A stretch of DNA of 64,000 bases, from positions 62,001-126,000 of the forward strand of contig NZ_JACXIY010000014.1 of NCBI RefSeq assembly GCF_014705655.1. Reading direction: 5' to 3'. The translations under genes were made by a program, and so were the position numbers. The notes under the pieces are model-generated. The model was not told the DNA's origin and made no database searches. It saw only the letters and a program-made list of their open reading frames with translations. Shown piece after piece: positions 25,557-34,232 of the stretch. Source of the DNA: Paenibacillus arenilitoris (lineage in GTDB: Bacteria; Bacillota; Bacilli; Paenibacillales; Paenibacillaceae). Positions within the stretch are counted from its first letter, which is position 1; the number at the start of each line of letters is the position of its first letter.

Positions 25557-26225
25557 ATGCCAAATCATTCATTCCATGGGGCGCCTGCCGCCGACCGTTC
25601 GAAATGCGCTTTCTCCATCGAGGTCGTGGGAGACGGGACCGTCGACGCAGCCCCCGACCGTGCCGTCGTCGTGCTGGGCGCGATAACGGAAGGAACCTCG
25701 CTGCAGGAAGTGCAGAACGAGAACGCCGAGGCCGTCACCGCCATTATCGACGCCTTGCTTGCGCTCGGTATTCCAAGGGAAAACATCCAAACGAAAGATT
25801 TCCGGATCGAGACGCAATACGACTACGTGGACGGCAGGCAGGTTTTCCGAGGCTATCAGGTCACGCATATGCTGCAGGTGACGATCGAAGACGTGGACGA
25901 TACCGGGCGCGTCATCGATACGGCCGTATCGAGCGGAGCCAATTCCGTTACGAGCATCCAGTTCACGACGGCCCAGCCGGAAGCGTATGTGAACCAGGCG
26001 CTGTCGCTGGCCGTGCGCGACGCGCATCAGAAGGCGCTGACGATCGCGGGCACGCTCGGCGTCGCCTTGGCCGCCGTTCCGAGCGGGGTGCAGCAAATTT
26101 CCCGCGTGCAGGAGCCGCCCGTACCGTTCCAATCCGCCATGCTGATGAAAAGCGCGGCCACTCCGATCGAGCCCGGGCAGCTGACCTACCGCGCCGCGGT
26201 TCGCGCTTGGTACATGTACGGCTGA
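25557..26225 (+). CDS. SIMPL domain (DUF541) protein
   Basis: A 222-residue protein with the BP26/OMP28-like SIMPL fold, starting at IEVVGDGTVDAAPDRAVV and continuing with IPRENIQTKDFRI and YQVTHMLQVTIEDV. It lacks a signal peptide, unlike proteobacterial members, so it is probably cytoplasmic. AAAGGAGTCCGCA precedes the ATG. Family members form ring or channel-like assemblies, and their physiological role is uncertain. Confidence 0.88.
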   Translation: MPNHSFHGAPAADRSKCAFSIEVVGDGTVDAAPDRAVVVLGAITEGTSLQEVQNENAEAVTAIIDALLALGIPRENIQTKDFRIETQYDYVDGRQVFRGYQVTHMLQVTIEDVDDTGRVIDTAVSSGANSVTSIQFTTAQPEAYVNQALSLAVRDAHQKALTIAGTLGVALAAVPSGVQQISRVQEPPVPFQSAMLMKSAATPIEPGQLTYRAAVRAWYMYG

Positions 26226-26319
26226 CGGCTGCGGTTTCCCGGGCAACACCCGGGCGGGCCATACCCGCTACGCTCGCTGCGTCGGCAGATCCTTCCCGCC
26301 AAGGCGTTTGAATGGACGG

Positions 26320-26511
26320 CTATAGTGGATTCCATCCAGGATCGCGCGAGACAACGAGCCGTAGCGCGGCGTTATCCTGGATTTCATCCATTCTCATGGC
26401 CGGTTAGCGGCTCAATTTAACCAACATCGGCCATTTTTACTGCAGAAAATCCAGTATAGCCATCCAAACGCGTGATTCTACACAAAATTACTGGATGAAA
26501 TACAGGATAGC
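26320..26511. repeat. Locus E: four-palindrome element
   Basis: Cores GGATTCCATCC (26327), GGATTTCATCC (26379), GCAGAAAATCC (26442) and GGATGAAATAC (26493), spaced 52, 63 and 51 bp, each flanked by ATCCTG/CAGGAT or TATAG. The core matches locus C. The 446-bp gap lies between convergent genes and has no other feature. Confidence 0.88.
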
Positions 26512-26671
26512 ACGAACGCAGCAAGGATCATCCGTTTCTAGGCAAACCCCGAAAGGCCATAAACGCAGCAAGTGCCGCGTCGAGATACAGAGCTCCGGGA
26601 TTCGCGCTGCGAGCGGGACAGTCTCCTCCGTCAGCCGCTATGCCAATTCCCGAGCGGCGGTCGGAGTCCCG

Positions 26672-27256
26672 TCAATTCGCGGGGCGCTCTTCCCCCTTCC
26701 GCTCCTTCGCCAACCGAAACGGCAGCCGCAGAAGAAGCAGCTCGGCGACAAGCATCAATGCCGCAAACGCGAACAATAACAGATGCATGCCGTCCTCGCT
26801 ATTCCATAGAAACGGATAATACGCGAGCTGCAGGACGGTAACCGACAAATAGAAGTTTCTGCGATAAACGACGGAATCCAGCGTCTCGGCCCCTAGGCCG
26901 TTCTGCCGCGCGAAGGCGTACAAGCCGTTAAACAGCCAGTAGGCCATCAAGGCGTGCAAGGCAAGGCCAGCTTGCCCATAGAGATGCATATGGATCGGAA
27001 CGGCTTTGAATTCCGCAATCGGAATATTGGACTTCAGCAAGAGCTGCGGCAGCGACAGCAGCAGCAGCGCAATTGCCGCCGCTTTCGCTTTTCGAAAGGC
27101 CGAATGCTCGGAAGAAAGCCGGTGCAGCGCCGATACGATCATCGCGTAACCAATGAAATCGGGCAGCAGATCGACAATGATGATATGGATATCGATCATT
27201 GGCAGAACCAAGCCCCAGCCCAGCCTTCTTAATGCTTGTTCCCGCAAGGTCGTCAC
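26672..27256 (-). CDS. multi-pass membrane protein of unknown function
   Basis: A 194-residue protein with about five hydrophobic segments (for example MIDIHIIIVDLLPDFIGYAM, AKAAAIALLLLSLPQLLL and GMHLLLFAFAALMLVAELLL). The N-terminal half resembles a Bacillales family annotated only as hypothetical membrane protein. Its start overlaps the stop of the upstream gene by four bases, so the two are translationally coupled. Confidence 0.75.
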   Translation of the reverse strand: MTTLREQALRRLGWGLVLPMIDIHIIIVDLLPDFIGYAMIVSALHRLSSEHSAFRKAKAAAIALLLLSLPQLLLKSNIPIAEFKAVPIHMHLYGQAGLALHALMAYWLFNGLYAFARQNGLGAETLDSVVYRRNFYLSVTVLQLAYYPFLWNSEDGMHLLLFAFAALMLVAELLLLRLPFRLAKERKGEERPAN

Positions 27257-28083
27257 TCCGTCTCGCCTCCCGAACGGACAAGCCGCTTCAATTGACTCTC
27301 GCTGAAGTACTGGTTGTAGTTGATCGGCAACGATTCGGTCACGCGCTCACCTTCCTCCGTTCGAAAGGTAAGCAGCATCTCCGATTCATAGACCCGCAGC
27401 GAAGCGGGCGAATCGTCCGGGATCGACCATTGATACGCGAACGACAGAGGATCGCCCGCCGATAGCTCCATCGGAAGCGCGGCCTCCTCGATCGGCCGGC
27501 CGGACAGCTCAAGCCTGAACCAGGGCGCCAGCTGATCGCGATAGCGGTAATCGACCGCCTCCAAGGTAGCCGGCTTCCTCATCGTAACGGTATTGCTCCC
27601 GGCGCCGTTCGAGGAAGACGAGCTGCTCACGGATTGCAGCAATCCCCCGTACTCGCTCCATTCGATGCCGATCTCGCCGATCGGTACCCGCTTCGGCTCG
27701 CCTTCGCTGTAATAGACGGTCGCTTCCCTGACGGTGAGCGGCTCTTTCTTCACGCCCATCGCCTGCGCCTCGTCCGGCCGCCATTCCGCATAAGCCTTCC
27801 TCACGACGTGGTATTGATAGGAATTGTCGTCTCCCAACGTGAACCGAAGCTGCGGAAACTCCTCGAATTGAATGCCCGTTACTTTCTTCCCCGTCCCCCT
27901 GTTCTCCAGAAACGTCAGATTGATCATCTCGCCCCGGTTGCCGTTCACCGTCATAAAATGCTGAAGAAACAGCGGTTCCTGCAGCTGCATGCTCCGATAA
28001 TAGATCAAATTGCCTGCCCAGCTTCCCCCGACGAGCAGCAGGACGATTGCCCACAGCAGCGTACGCTTATGCTTGAATGCCAG
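27253..28083 (-). CDS. membrane-anchored protein of unknown function, apparent CTG start
   Basis: Without upstream extension the frame would lack a membrane anchor. Reading back, codons for AFKHKRTLLWAIVLLLVGG form a clear N-terminal helix that begins at CTG 28083. An in-frame TAG precedes it by one codon, and GGAGGGG lies five bases upstream. No ATG, GTG or TTG exists between that stop and the end of the helix. I therefore place the start at CTG, which is rare. The external part (about 245 residues) is beta-rich with a Ser-rich loop and matches nothing I know. It is coupled to the membrane gene downstream. Confidence 0.72.
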   Translation of the reverse strand: MAFKHKRTLLWAIVLLLVGGSWAGNLIYYRSMQLQEPLFLQHFMTVNGNRGEMINLTFLENRGTGKKVTGIQFEEFPQLRFTLGDDNSYQYHVVRKAYAEWRPDEAQAMGVKKEPLTVREATVYYSEGEPKRVPIGEIGIEWSEYGGLLQSVSSSSSSNGAGSNTVTMRKPATLEAVDYRYRDQLAPWFRLELSGRPIEEAALPMELSAGDPLSFAYQWSIPDDSPASLRVYESEMLLTFRTEEGERVTESLPINYNQYFSESQLKRLVRSGGETE

Positions 28084-28175
28084 CTAAACCCCTCCGTTCC
28101 AACTCCTCTAGTCTTCTGTAGAAACTTTCCTTACTTACAGACTTCGATACGCCGCCGCCCATCTCCTCCGCACGG

Positions 28176-28200
28176 CAAAAAGACCGCCGAAGCGGCCTTT
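28176..28200 (-). terminator. terminator after the NlpC/P60 gene
   Basis: On the minus strand GGCCGC-TTCG-GCGGTC is followed by TTTTT, a tight tetraloop terminator. Confidence 0.85.
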
Positions 28201-28227
28201 CCCTAAATTCTATGCGGCTAAACGATA

Positions 28228-28986
28228 TTACAGCACTCTCCGCGCGCTCACGTAGTGCGTGCTCCACCAGCCGGAGCTTAAGCTGTTGATCGCGATGCCG
28301 TCCTTGGAAGGCGTGTTGTGAATGAACTGTCCGCCGCCCATGTAGATGCCGACGTGATTGATCGCCCGATTGTTGCTTCCGATCGTATCGAAGAAGACGA
28401 GGTCGCCCTTTTTCAGATTGCTTTTGCTGACAGCGGAGCCTTGGCTCTTCTGATAACGCGTGCCCCACTTCAAGTCGACGCCGACTTTGGCGAAAATAAA
28501 TTCCGTAAACGACGAGCAATCGAAGATCAGCCTGCTCGTGTTCCGGGTGCCGAAATCGTAGCTGACGCGTCCCTGGTAGCTCTTCGCCAGGCTGATGACT
28601 TGGTTGGCCTTCGAGCTCGAGCTGGTGCTTGAACCGCTGGAGCTGGACCCGCTTCCGCTCGATTTGCCGGAATAGTTCGTGTACTTGCTGCTTGCCGATA
28701 TGTAACCGGTTCTACCGCTCTTCGTCTTGACCTTGAGCCAGTAGCTGTTCACCTTCGAGATAACGTGAACCGATTCGCCCGTGGACAGGAAATCGATTTT
28801 GCTTCCGCTCATGCTCGGTTTGGATCTCATGTTAACGCCGTATATGACCTTCGTTTCATAAGACGTCGCGGCCGATACCGTAGCCGCCGTCGAGGCTTGT
28901 CCAATGTCGATGGCGGTAACGCCCGCCGTAGCGCAAACGCCTAAAATCGTAACCTTCGCGATGAGTGTCTTAAGCTGCATGTTCAT
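28228..28986 (-). CDS. secreted NlpC/P60 endopeptidase with SH3 domain
   Basis: A 252-residue peptidoglycan hydrolase. Signal sequence (first about 40 residues), one bacterial SH3 domain (VNMRSKPSMSGSKIDFL..GESVHVISK, about 45-105), a Ser/Gly linker, and a C-terminal NlpC/P60 domain with catalytic Cys in FDCSSFTEFIF and His in NHVGIYMGGGQFIH. It cleaves gamma-D-Glu-diaminopimelate bonds in the stem peptide. GGAGGTCAT precedes the first of two nearby ATG codons. Confidence 0.94.
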   Translation of the reverse strand: MNMQLKTLIAKVTILGVCATAGVTAIDIGQASTAATVSAATSYETKVIYGVNMRSKPSMSGSKIDFLSTGESVHVISKVNSYWLKVKTKSGRTGYISASSKYTNYSGKSSGSGSSSSGSSTSSSSKANQVISLAKSYQGRVSYDFGTRNTSRLIFDCSSFTEFIFAKVGVDLKWGTRYQKSQGSAVSKSNLKKGDLVFFDTIGSNNRAINHVGIYMGGGQFIHNTPSKDGIAINSLSSGWWSTHYVSARRVL

Positions 28987-29226
28987 ATGACCTCCAGTTC
29001 GTTTGATGCCTCCAATATACCAGCTTTGAGCTTACCTAAATTATTCCTCTGAGAGAAAAATATGAGCATTGGCGGCGTTTTCCACTCTATTATTAGAAAA
29101 TGATGAGAATCTTTTAATTTAATGGAATGATAGGCGGGAGCTGAACATTTTGTAAAAAGTTGACGAATCGCCGTCTAGGACAAATGGCCCGCTGCATATA
29201 CTGCCTGCAAGGGAGGGTGTCCGTCT

Positions 29227-29709
29227 ATGCGATTTACCGTTCAGTATATACCGCTAAACAAGATCAAACCCGATTTGTCGTCCGGCATGACCGCGCGAAT
29301 CCGCAAGCTTCGCCGTATGATGTGGGACTGCATGAATCTGCTCGTCGTGCGCAAAAACCGCAAGGACGGAAGCTATATGATTCTGGTCGGGAACGACCGT
29401 TACGATTTTCTCCGCAAGCATACCAAAAACGCCGTCGCGCCGTGCCTGGTCGATGAGAGCAAAGCGAAATCTCAAGTCAAATCATGGCTGTACCGGTTCC
29501 GCGGCAACCGGGCCATGCGCCGGTTCCCCGATCTCAAGACTCACCGTTTGTCTCCGGCGGCCCTGTCCATTTTCCTCGCTTTTTTGAAGGAAGAGCCGCG
29601 GTTCAAGGAGCTTTCCCGCAGGGAGCAAATGCAGGTGCTCATGATGGCCGTCCGCTACAAGAAGATCGTCGTCGCTTCCATGAAGTCGAAGGTGGATCAG
29701 CTGAAATAA
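29227..29709 (+). CDS. ParB/sulfiredoxin-like fold protein of unknown function
   Basis: A 160-residue basic protein that begins MRFTVQYIPLNKIKPDLSSG, the usual opening of ParB-N/Srx domains, and has NLLVVRKNRKDGSYMILVGN and DRYDFLRKHTKNAVAPCLV where ParB proteins have the nucleotide pocket. No HTH or C-terminal dimer domain follows, so it is not chromosomal ParB. GGGAGGGTG precedes the ATG by eight bases. Confidence 0.78.
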   Translation: MRFTVQYIPLNKIKPDLSSGMTARIRKLRRMMWDCMNLLVVRKNRKDGSYMILVGNDRYDFLRKHTKNAVAPCLVDESKAKSQVKSWLYRFRGNRAMRRFPDLKTHRLSPAALSIFLAFLKEEPRFKELSRREQMQVLMMAVRYKKIVVASMKSKVDQLK

Positions 29710-29727
29710 ATAACCGGGCAGCAAAAA

Positions 29728-29762
29728 AGTCCATTGCCTCGCAAGCAGGCAAATGGACTTTC
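29728..29762 (+). terminator. terminator between convergent genes
   Basis: AGTCCATTGCCT pairs with AGGCAAATGGACTT (one bulge) and is followed by TCTCTTCGTT. Confidence 0.75.
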
Positions 29763-29801
29763 TCTTCGTTGTTTCGTTTTAGACGGGAACTGCGCCGCGT
29801 C

Positions 29802-30833
29802 TTAGGTTAGCACCGTCTCGATAAATACGGTCGGATGCTCCGCCAGGTCCAGCTCGGATATGCCGAGGAGCATGTCGCCGTCCGCTTGCACGATGCGGAC
29901 GACCGGACGAGCCGGCAGCCCCCGGTGCTGGCGGACGACGACGCCGGTCTCCTTCGTCGAGAGACGCACCGCCGACCCGTTCGGGTACACGGAGACGTTC
30001 CTTATAAATTGCACGAGAATTTCATGATCGAGCTGCTGCTCCGACATGGCCATCAGCTTCTCGCATGCCTCGTCCGGCCGACAGCCTTCCCCGTCAAGCG
30101 AATTGATTAAATTGTCGTACATGTTGGCTGCGGCCACGATCTTCGCGTACGGGTGTATCTCCTGCGCGGACAAGCCCCGCGGCTCGCCTAATCCGTCGAC
30201 CCGCTCGTGATGCTGCAGCGCGATATGCGCCGCCATCAGGCCGAATTCCTGCTTCGTCTTCAGCAGCTCGAAGCCGCGCCACGTATGATGCTCCCTCTTG
30301 CCGCTCTCCGGCTCTCCTCCCGCGGCGCGCTCGATCTTCCCGACGTCGTGAAGCAGCGCTCCGATCGCGAGCTCCTTCAGCTGGCTGTAATTCAAGCTCA
30401 TATTCATCCCGATCACCGCGGAAATGACGCAGACGTTCAAGGCATGCACGTATTGCGCGTTATCCTTCGTCCGTATTTCGGTGAGCTGCAGCAGCAGCTC
30501 CTTGCTGCTCATGACGTCTTCCAGCACCCGGCCGACGCTCGTCCGGATCGTCCTCGAGCTCCATTCCTTCCCGGAGCGGATCGCCTCGAACATATCGTTC
30601 GTCTCCTGCAGCACTTCCCGCCTCGTCACCTCGCTTACCATCTCCTCCGGCATGACGTCGTCGAAAGCCGGATCATGAATGTACAGCATCGTCACGCCGA
30701 TGCGGTTAAGCGTATTGACCATATAGACGGTAAGCGGCACGCCGGCAGCCAGCAGCACCCGCCCGTTCCCGGAATAAATCGACTTGCCGAGAACCTGTCC
30801 CGGCTCTACCTGTTCAAGACCTATATATTTCAT
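29802..30833 (-). CDS. HD-GYP-like phosphodiesterase domain protein
   Basis: A 343-residue protein. The HD pair is intact (LLHDVGK), as are HHTWRGFELL, AHIALQHHERVDG and YAKIVAAANMYDNL. The family's GYP triad reads GEP (GLGEPRGL), so Tyr is replaced by Glu. Cyclic-di-GMP hydrolysis is the family role; the altered triad makes activity uncertain. An N-terminal 110-residue region precedes the domain, and a PilZ-like or beta tail (KETGVVVRQHRGLPARPVVR) follows it. Confidence 0.85.
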   Translation of the reverse strand: MKYIGLEQVEPGQVLGKSIYSGNGRVLLAAGVPLTVYMVNTLNRIGVTMLYIHDPAFDDVMPEEMVSEVTRREVLQETNDMFEAIRSGKEWSSRTIRTSVGRVLEDVMSSKELLLQLTEIRTKDNAQYVHALNVCVISAVIGMNMSLNYSQLKELAIGALLHDVGKIERAAGGEPESGKREHHTWRGFELLKTKQEFGLMAAHIALQHHERVDGLGEPRGLSAQEIHPYAKIVAAANMYDNLINSLDGEGCRPDEACEKLMAMSEQQLDHEILVQFIRNVSVYPNGSAVRLSTKETGVVVRQHRGLPARPVVRIVQADGDMLLGISELDLAEHPTVFIETVLT

Positions 30834-30928
30834 GGCGACGTCCTCCGCTGTCTACGATCTGATCTATTCCCTATTATACGTGAATATCGATTCCGATTGT
30901 ATCCAACTTTGGACGAGTCTGCCTTATA

Positions 30929-31543
30929 TTAAACCTTTTTTCTCTTGCGGATGAACCATACGAGCGCGATGACGACGCCAAGAGCAAGCAGCGCATAAAC
31001 GACGTTCGAGTAAATGTCCATGTAACCGACGATCGTTTCCCACGATGCGCCTACCGCCGCGCCGACGTTAACGAGCAGCACGTTCCAGATGAGCGAACCG
31101 AGCGTCGTCAGCGCGATAAACAGCCAAAAGTTCATGCGGGTGCTGCCGGCCGGGATGGAAATGAGGCTTCGGATGAGCGGGATCAGCCGGCATAGAAACA
31201 CGGTCCATACGCCGTATTTCTCGAACCAGCCGTACGCCTTGCGGACGTCATCGTTCGTAAGCCTCAGGATGCGTCCCCACCGGTTGATGATTTTTTCCAT
31301 TCTCGTGACGTCTATCAAATAACCGACGAAATACAACGCGACGGCGCCCGTAACGGAGCCAATCGTCGAGGCAACGACGACTCCCGCAATCGTCATGCCG
31401 GTATACGTCGTCATAAAGCCTCCGAAAGTAAGAATGACTTCCGACGGAATCGGAGGAAACAAATTTTCCAGCGCGATCAGCAGAAATACGCCCAAATAAC
31501 CAAAATCGTTCATCATATCCGTAATCCAGTTCTCCACGTCCAT
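30929..31543 (-). CDS. DedA family membrane protein
   Basis: A 204-residue VTT-domain protein with the family motifs FENLFPPIPSEVIL-like (ENLFPPIPSEVILTFGG) and CRLIPLIRSLISIPAGSTRM, including the two conserved Arg. Four to six membrane segments. DedA proteins flip lipid carriers (undecaprenyl phosphate or phosphatidylethanolamine) and support envelope and proton-motive-force homeostasis. Confidence 0.93.
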   Translation of the reverse strand: MDVENWITDMMNDFGYLGVFLLIALENLFPPIPSEVILTFGGFMTTYTGMTIAGVVVASTIGSVTGAVALYFVGYLIDVTRMEKIINRWGRILRLTNDDVRKAYGWFEKYGVWTVFLCRLIPLIRSLISIPAGSTRMNFWLFIALTTLGSLIWNVLLVNVGAAVGASWETIVGYMDIYSNVVYALLALGVVIALVWFIRKRKKV

Positions 31544-31571
31544 GCACTCCTTTTGTTTCTCTATCGTCCGA

Positions 31572-32213
31572 TTAAGACAAATGATCGTTCAGCTTGCGAT
31601 GAATAAAAGCGTCCAGCAGCTTGTAGACGACGAACAAGCCGAAGAGGCCCGCGCCGTAAGCGGCGAATACCGCCTCGACGATCATGAACCACAGCGCATT
31701 CGAATCCATCAACCAGCGCGTCATTTCCGTCAACACGGCCAAGACGAGAGCGACCGCGATCCAGCCGATCATATAATAATGGGCATGAAGCTGGAACAGC
31801 GCGGTGTTTTTGGACAAGGAGAGCAGCTCCTTCACTTTGAACTGCGAGATCGCTTCGGCCGTCGCTTCCTCCTTCGACTTTCCCTGCTCCGTCAAGTCCG
31901 CGGCGTAATCCTCCAAATAATTGCGCAGCTCCGCCTTGTCGTCCTCGCTCATCGCCAGCTGCCCGACGTAAGCCCGGATATCGTTCTGCTTCCGGTACAT
32001 CGCGTTCAGCCGGATATGCCCGATGTAATTTAACGCGCCCCACAGCACGGCGGTCGCGAAGGCCATGGCATAGCCCGCCGACAGCCAGGATTGGTCGTCC
32101 GGATCGTAGTATCGGTCGCAATAAAAAAACGCGACGCACATCGCCATGGACACTATCAGCAGCCAGCCGTACCGGATATCGCCCAAACTGAATGCTTTTC
32201 TCCATAAGTTCAT
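31572..32213 (-). CDS. HAAS-domain membrane protein partnered with PadR
   Basis: A 213-residue protein with two N-terminal helices, a cytoplasmic helical segment (SEDDKAELRNYLEDYAADLT then EQGKSKEEATAEAISQF) that matches the HAAS/permease-prefix domain, and two or three C-terminal helices. HAAS proteins are typically encoded behind PadR-like regulators, as here. ATG 32213 has GGGCGGAG upstream; a TTG at 32231 overlapping the PadR stop is an alternative. Probable role: signalling partner of the PadR protein. Confidence 0.8.
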   Translation of the reverse strand: MNLWRKAFSLGDIRYGWLLIVSMAMCVAFFYCDRYYDPDDQSWLSAGYAMAFATAVLWGALNYIGHIRLNAMYRKQNDIRAYVGQLAMSEDDKAELRNYLEDYAADLTEQGKSKEEATAEAISQFKVKELLSLSKNTALFQLHAHYYMIGWIAVALVLAVLTEMTRWLMDSNALWFMIVEAVFAAYGAGLFGLFVVYKLLDAFIHRKLNDHLS

Positions 32214-32227
32214 CTTGCTCCGCCCTT

Positions 32228-32542
32228 TCAAATAAATCGGTTGACGATTTCATACGTTTTTTTCCAATCATGAATGTACCGCTCGAGAAGGAGGCGTCCC
32301 TCCTCCGTGATCGCATAGTACTTCCGCCTTCCGCCGTGGGTTTGATCCCCCCAATAGGATGAGACCGCCCCCTGCTTCTCCAGCCGCTTCAACGATAAAT
32401 ACAACGTCGCCTCCTGCAGCTCGAAGGCGCCGTCCGTCCGCTCCTTGACCGCCTTCGAGATTTCGTAACCATAGTTGTCCTTCTCCTTAATGATCGACAG
32501 GATCAGAAGATCTACGGTCCCCTTCAACATTTCCGTATTCAA
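32228..32542 (-). CDS. PadR family transcriptional regulator
   Basis: About 104 residues. The winged helix starts MLKGTVDLLILSIIKEKDNY, with YGYEISKAVKE and LYLSLKRLEKQGAV, then YAITEEGRLLLER. The TTG at 32542 has GGAGGT eight bases upstream; ATG 32530 is a fallback. The promoter carries an AAGTAC-rich dyad that overlaps the start point, consistent with autoregulation. Confidence 0.9.
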   Translation of the reverse strand: MNTEMLKGTVDLLILSIIKEKDNYGYEISKAVKERTDGAFELQEATLYLSLKRLEKQGAVSSYWGDQTHGGRRKYYAITEEGRLLLERYIHDWKKTYEIVNRFI

Positions 32543-32573
32543 TCGCCGTACCTCCGCCTTCAAATTACCTTGT

Positions 32574-32620
32574 ATACTTAAGTACATAAGTATCATAAGT
32601 TAAAGTACTTAAAAATGCAA
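32574..32620 (-). promoter_or_regulatory. padR promoter with overlapping dyad
   Basis: Minus-strand TTGCAT (32620-32615), 17 bases, TATGAT (32597-32592). Just downstream, ATACTTATGTACTTAAGTAT (32593-32574) is a near-perfect dyad, with a second AAGTACTT inside the spacer. Both suit PadR binding. Confidence 0.7.
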
Positions 32621-32640
32621 GGTACTTTGGATAAAAAAAA

Positions 32641-32665
32641 TAACGGGTTCTTCGAACCCGTTACA
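32641..32665 (-). terminator. terminator-like hairpin upstream of padR
   Basis: AACGGGTTC and GAACCCGTT pair around TT; on the minus strand eight T follow. It could end a minus-strand transcript running down from the P-loop kinase side and insulate padR. Confidence 0.65.
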
Positions 32666-32750
32666 CACTGAGTAACCGATGCAGGAGAAAGCGAATCTAC
32701 CTGGTTCAGATGGTTGCTTCGAACTGCTGCAAAAAGGGATGTTTCGTTGC

Positions 32751-32940
32751 TAATTTCAAAATTTGAAACTGAATAGCTTTTCGCTGCATCCGCGAACGAT
32801 TTAATATCAATTTCTGAAACTAATCCGCTCAAATCATCTATATCGCCCCGCGTCATCACTATCTAGTCTCAATATTTGAAATTAAATCCTGTCTCTGGGG
32901 TCACGTCCATCAATTCGTTTCAAAATTTGAAACTAAACGT
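32751..32940. repeat. Locus F: four-palindrome element
   Basis: Copies of GTTTCAAAATTTGAAAC: near-perfect at 32754 and 32917, degenerate at about 32805 and 32866. The GAAAC ends are at 32765, 32816, 32878 and 32929, spaced 51, 62 and 51 bp. Locus G uses a related dyad. The open frame across 32593-32859 comes from this sequence and the hairpin and is not counted as a gene. The remaining gap to 33058 holds nothing else. Confidence 0.88.
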
Positions 32941-33058
32941 TTCACTCGAGGGGACCTAGCCTATGCATGCATTCATCGTTAGCTGACAGACTCTGATTTC
33001 GAGGTCGGCGACGGCTCGTTAAGCTATACGCAATAAACGGGGCCTCGTTCGAGTCTCG

Positions 33059-33601
33059 TTACCCAATCCGCCCTTCCGATTGCGAGCGCGCGAGAATCTC
33101 GGCAACCGTCTCCTCTGGCGACAGATCCGTGGTGTCGAGCCACATGCCGATCCGCGGCGTTTCCTCGCGCAGCACCTGGTCCAGACCGGATACGGTCCAG
33201 ATGCCGTATCCCTTCTTGGAACGGGCCGCTTCCCTGATTTCAACCGCTTCGACGGAAGGACAGAGAACGACGAGCGTTACCGGCCGGCTTCGTAAAAAAG
33301 CGAGAAACTCCTCCAATAGCGGGCCAATGACGACGTCCTGCATAACGACGGTGAAGCCGGCTTCGTAATAGGCGTCCGCCGACATCGCGGCAAGACGGTA
33401 ACGAAGCCGAAGCTGCCCGAGCTCGGCGTCCTCGCTGTCCGGGCGAACCTCCTGCCGGTCGTTCACGATCATTCTCCGGAAGACATCGCCCCGCAGATGC
33501 ACCGACTTCTCGAACCGCTCGGCCAACAGCTGTGCGACCGTTGACTTGCCGCTCGCCATAATGCCGGTTATTAGATATAAGCTGGGCTTATCGTTTAGCA
33601 T
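33059..33601 (-). CDS. P-loop kinase of the zeta-toxin/CPT-like type
   Basis: A 180-residue protein with Walker A GIMASGKST, the LRGDVFRRMIV motif with the substrate Asp, and a lid region rich in Arg (REAARSKKGYG). It resembles AAA_33 kinases annotated as chloramphenicol phosphotransferase-like or zeta-toxin-like. No antitoxin gene is adjacent, so a small-molecule kinase is more likely than a toxin. Confidence 0.85.
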   Translation of the reverse strand: MLNDKPSLYLITGIMASGKSTVAQLLAERFEKSVHLRGDVFRRMIVNDRQEVRPDSEDAELGQLRLRYRLAAMSADAYYEAGFTVVMQDVVIGPLLEEFLAFLRSRPVTLVVLCPSVEAVEIREAARSKKGYGIWTVSGLDQVLREETPRIGMWLDTTDLSPEETVAEILARSQSEGRIG

Positions 33602-33666
33602 GGCTTACCCTCTCTTTCCGGCAGAACAGGATGCGTCTCGCACCCTATCGCCTCATTAGCTGCTTC

Positions 33667-34206
33667 TTAGGGGATGGCCGCATTGGCCTCATCCTTCATC
33701 TCGTACACGGTAAACGAATCCTGTCGGATTTCAACGGAAATGACGGTGTTATCCCGTTCAAAAAAATGCACATGCCCGAGCCGATCATCCTTCCGCTCAC
33801 GCCAGCCCGCCGCCTCCAAATCTTGAAAGTAGCGCTGCGGCGGATAAAGCCCCTGCTCGCCGCCAATGTCCGCGAGTTCGTACTCTGCTCCCCTCAGAAT
33901 GTTCGGGTTGTGAAATATCGCCTCCCGCTGGATAGCACCCACAGGGATCAAAAACTGCTCGTTCACGGTTGACGGTTTATACCCGAGCCCCTCTTCGTAC
34001 GCGGGCTTATCCGCGTCCGCGCAGCCAATCGGCACAAGCGCGCATGCGAGAATAAGAAGGAAGAGCAGCCCCTTTCTGCGCCGCCTCGCTCTTATCTCTC
34101 CTACTGTATCAACCTTGGCGAAACGTCTGTCCGCAAGCGAGCCGGCTTCGGCGACAGCAGGCCGTAATCGCGACCTTGTATCCGCTCCGTCTGCAACCTT
34201 ATTCAT
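33667..34206 (-). CDS. lipoprotein with an unusual N-terminal extension
   Basis: The frame opens at ATG 34206 with a strong AAAGGAGGTCCGTGG site. About 43 basic residues precede the charged RARRRRKG and membrane stretch LLFLLILACALVPIGC, an apparent lipobox. Most lipoprotein signals start within a few residues of the Met, so the long cytoplasmic head is odd. No alternative start codon with a ribosome site lies closer. The exported domain (about 115 residues, ending YEMKDEANAAIP) is unassigned. Confidence 0.7.
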   Translation of the reverse strand: MNKVADGADTRSRLRPAVAEAGSLADRRFAKVDTVGEIRARRRRKGLLFLLILACALVPIGCADADKPAYEEGLGYKPSTVNEQFLIPVGAIQREAIFHNPNILRGAEYELADIGGEQGLYPPQRYFQDLEAAGWRERKDDRLGHVHFFERDNTVISVEIRQDSFTVYEMKDEANAAIP

Positions 34207-34232
34207 CCACGGACCTCCTTTGCTAACAAAGC

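Noticed and set aside
32593..32859. 88-codon minus-strand frame across locus F
   Set aside because: It runs through a terminator-like hairpin, the padR promoter and the palindromes, and has no ribosome site.
33059..33601. Zeta-toxin of a toxin-antitoxin pair
   Set aside because: No small antitoxin gene overlaps or adjoins it, and similar kinases are often solitary metabolic enzymes.
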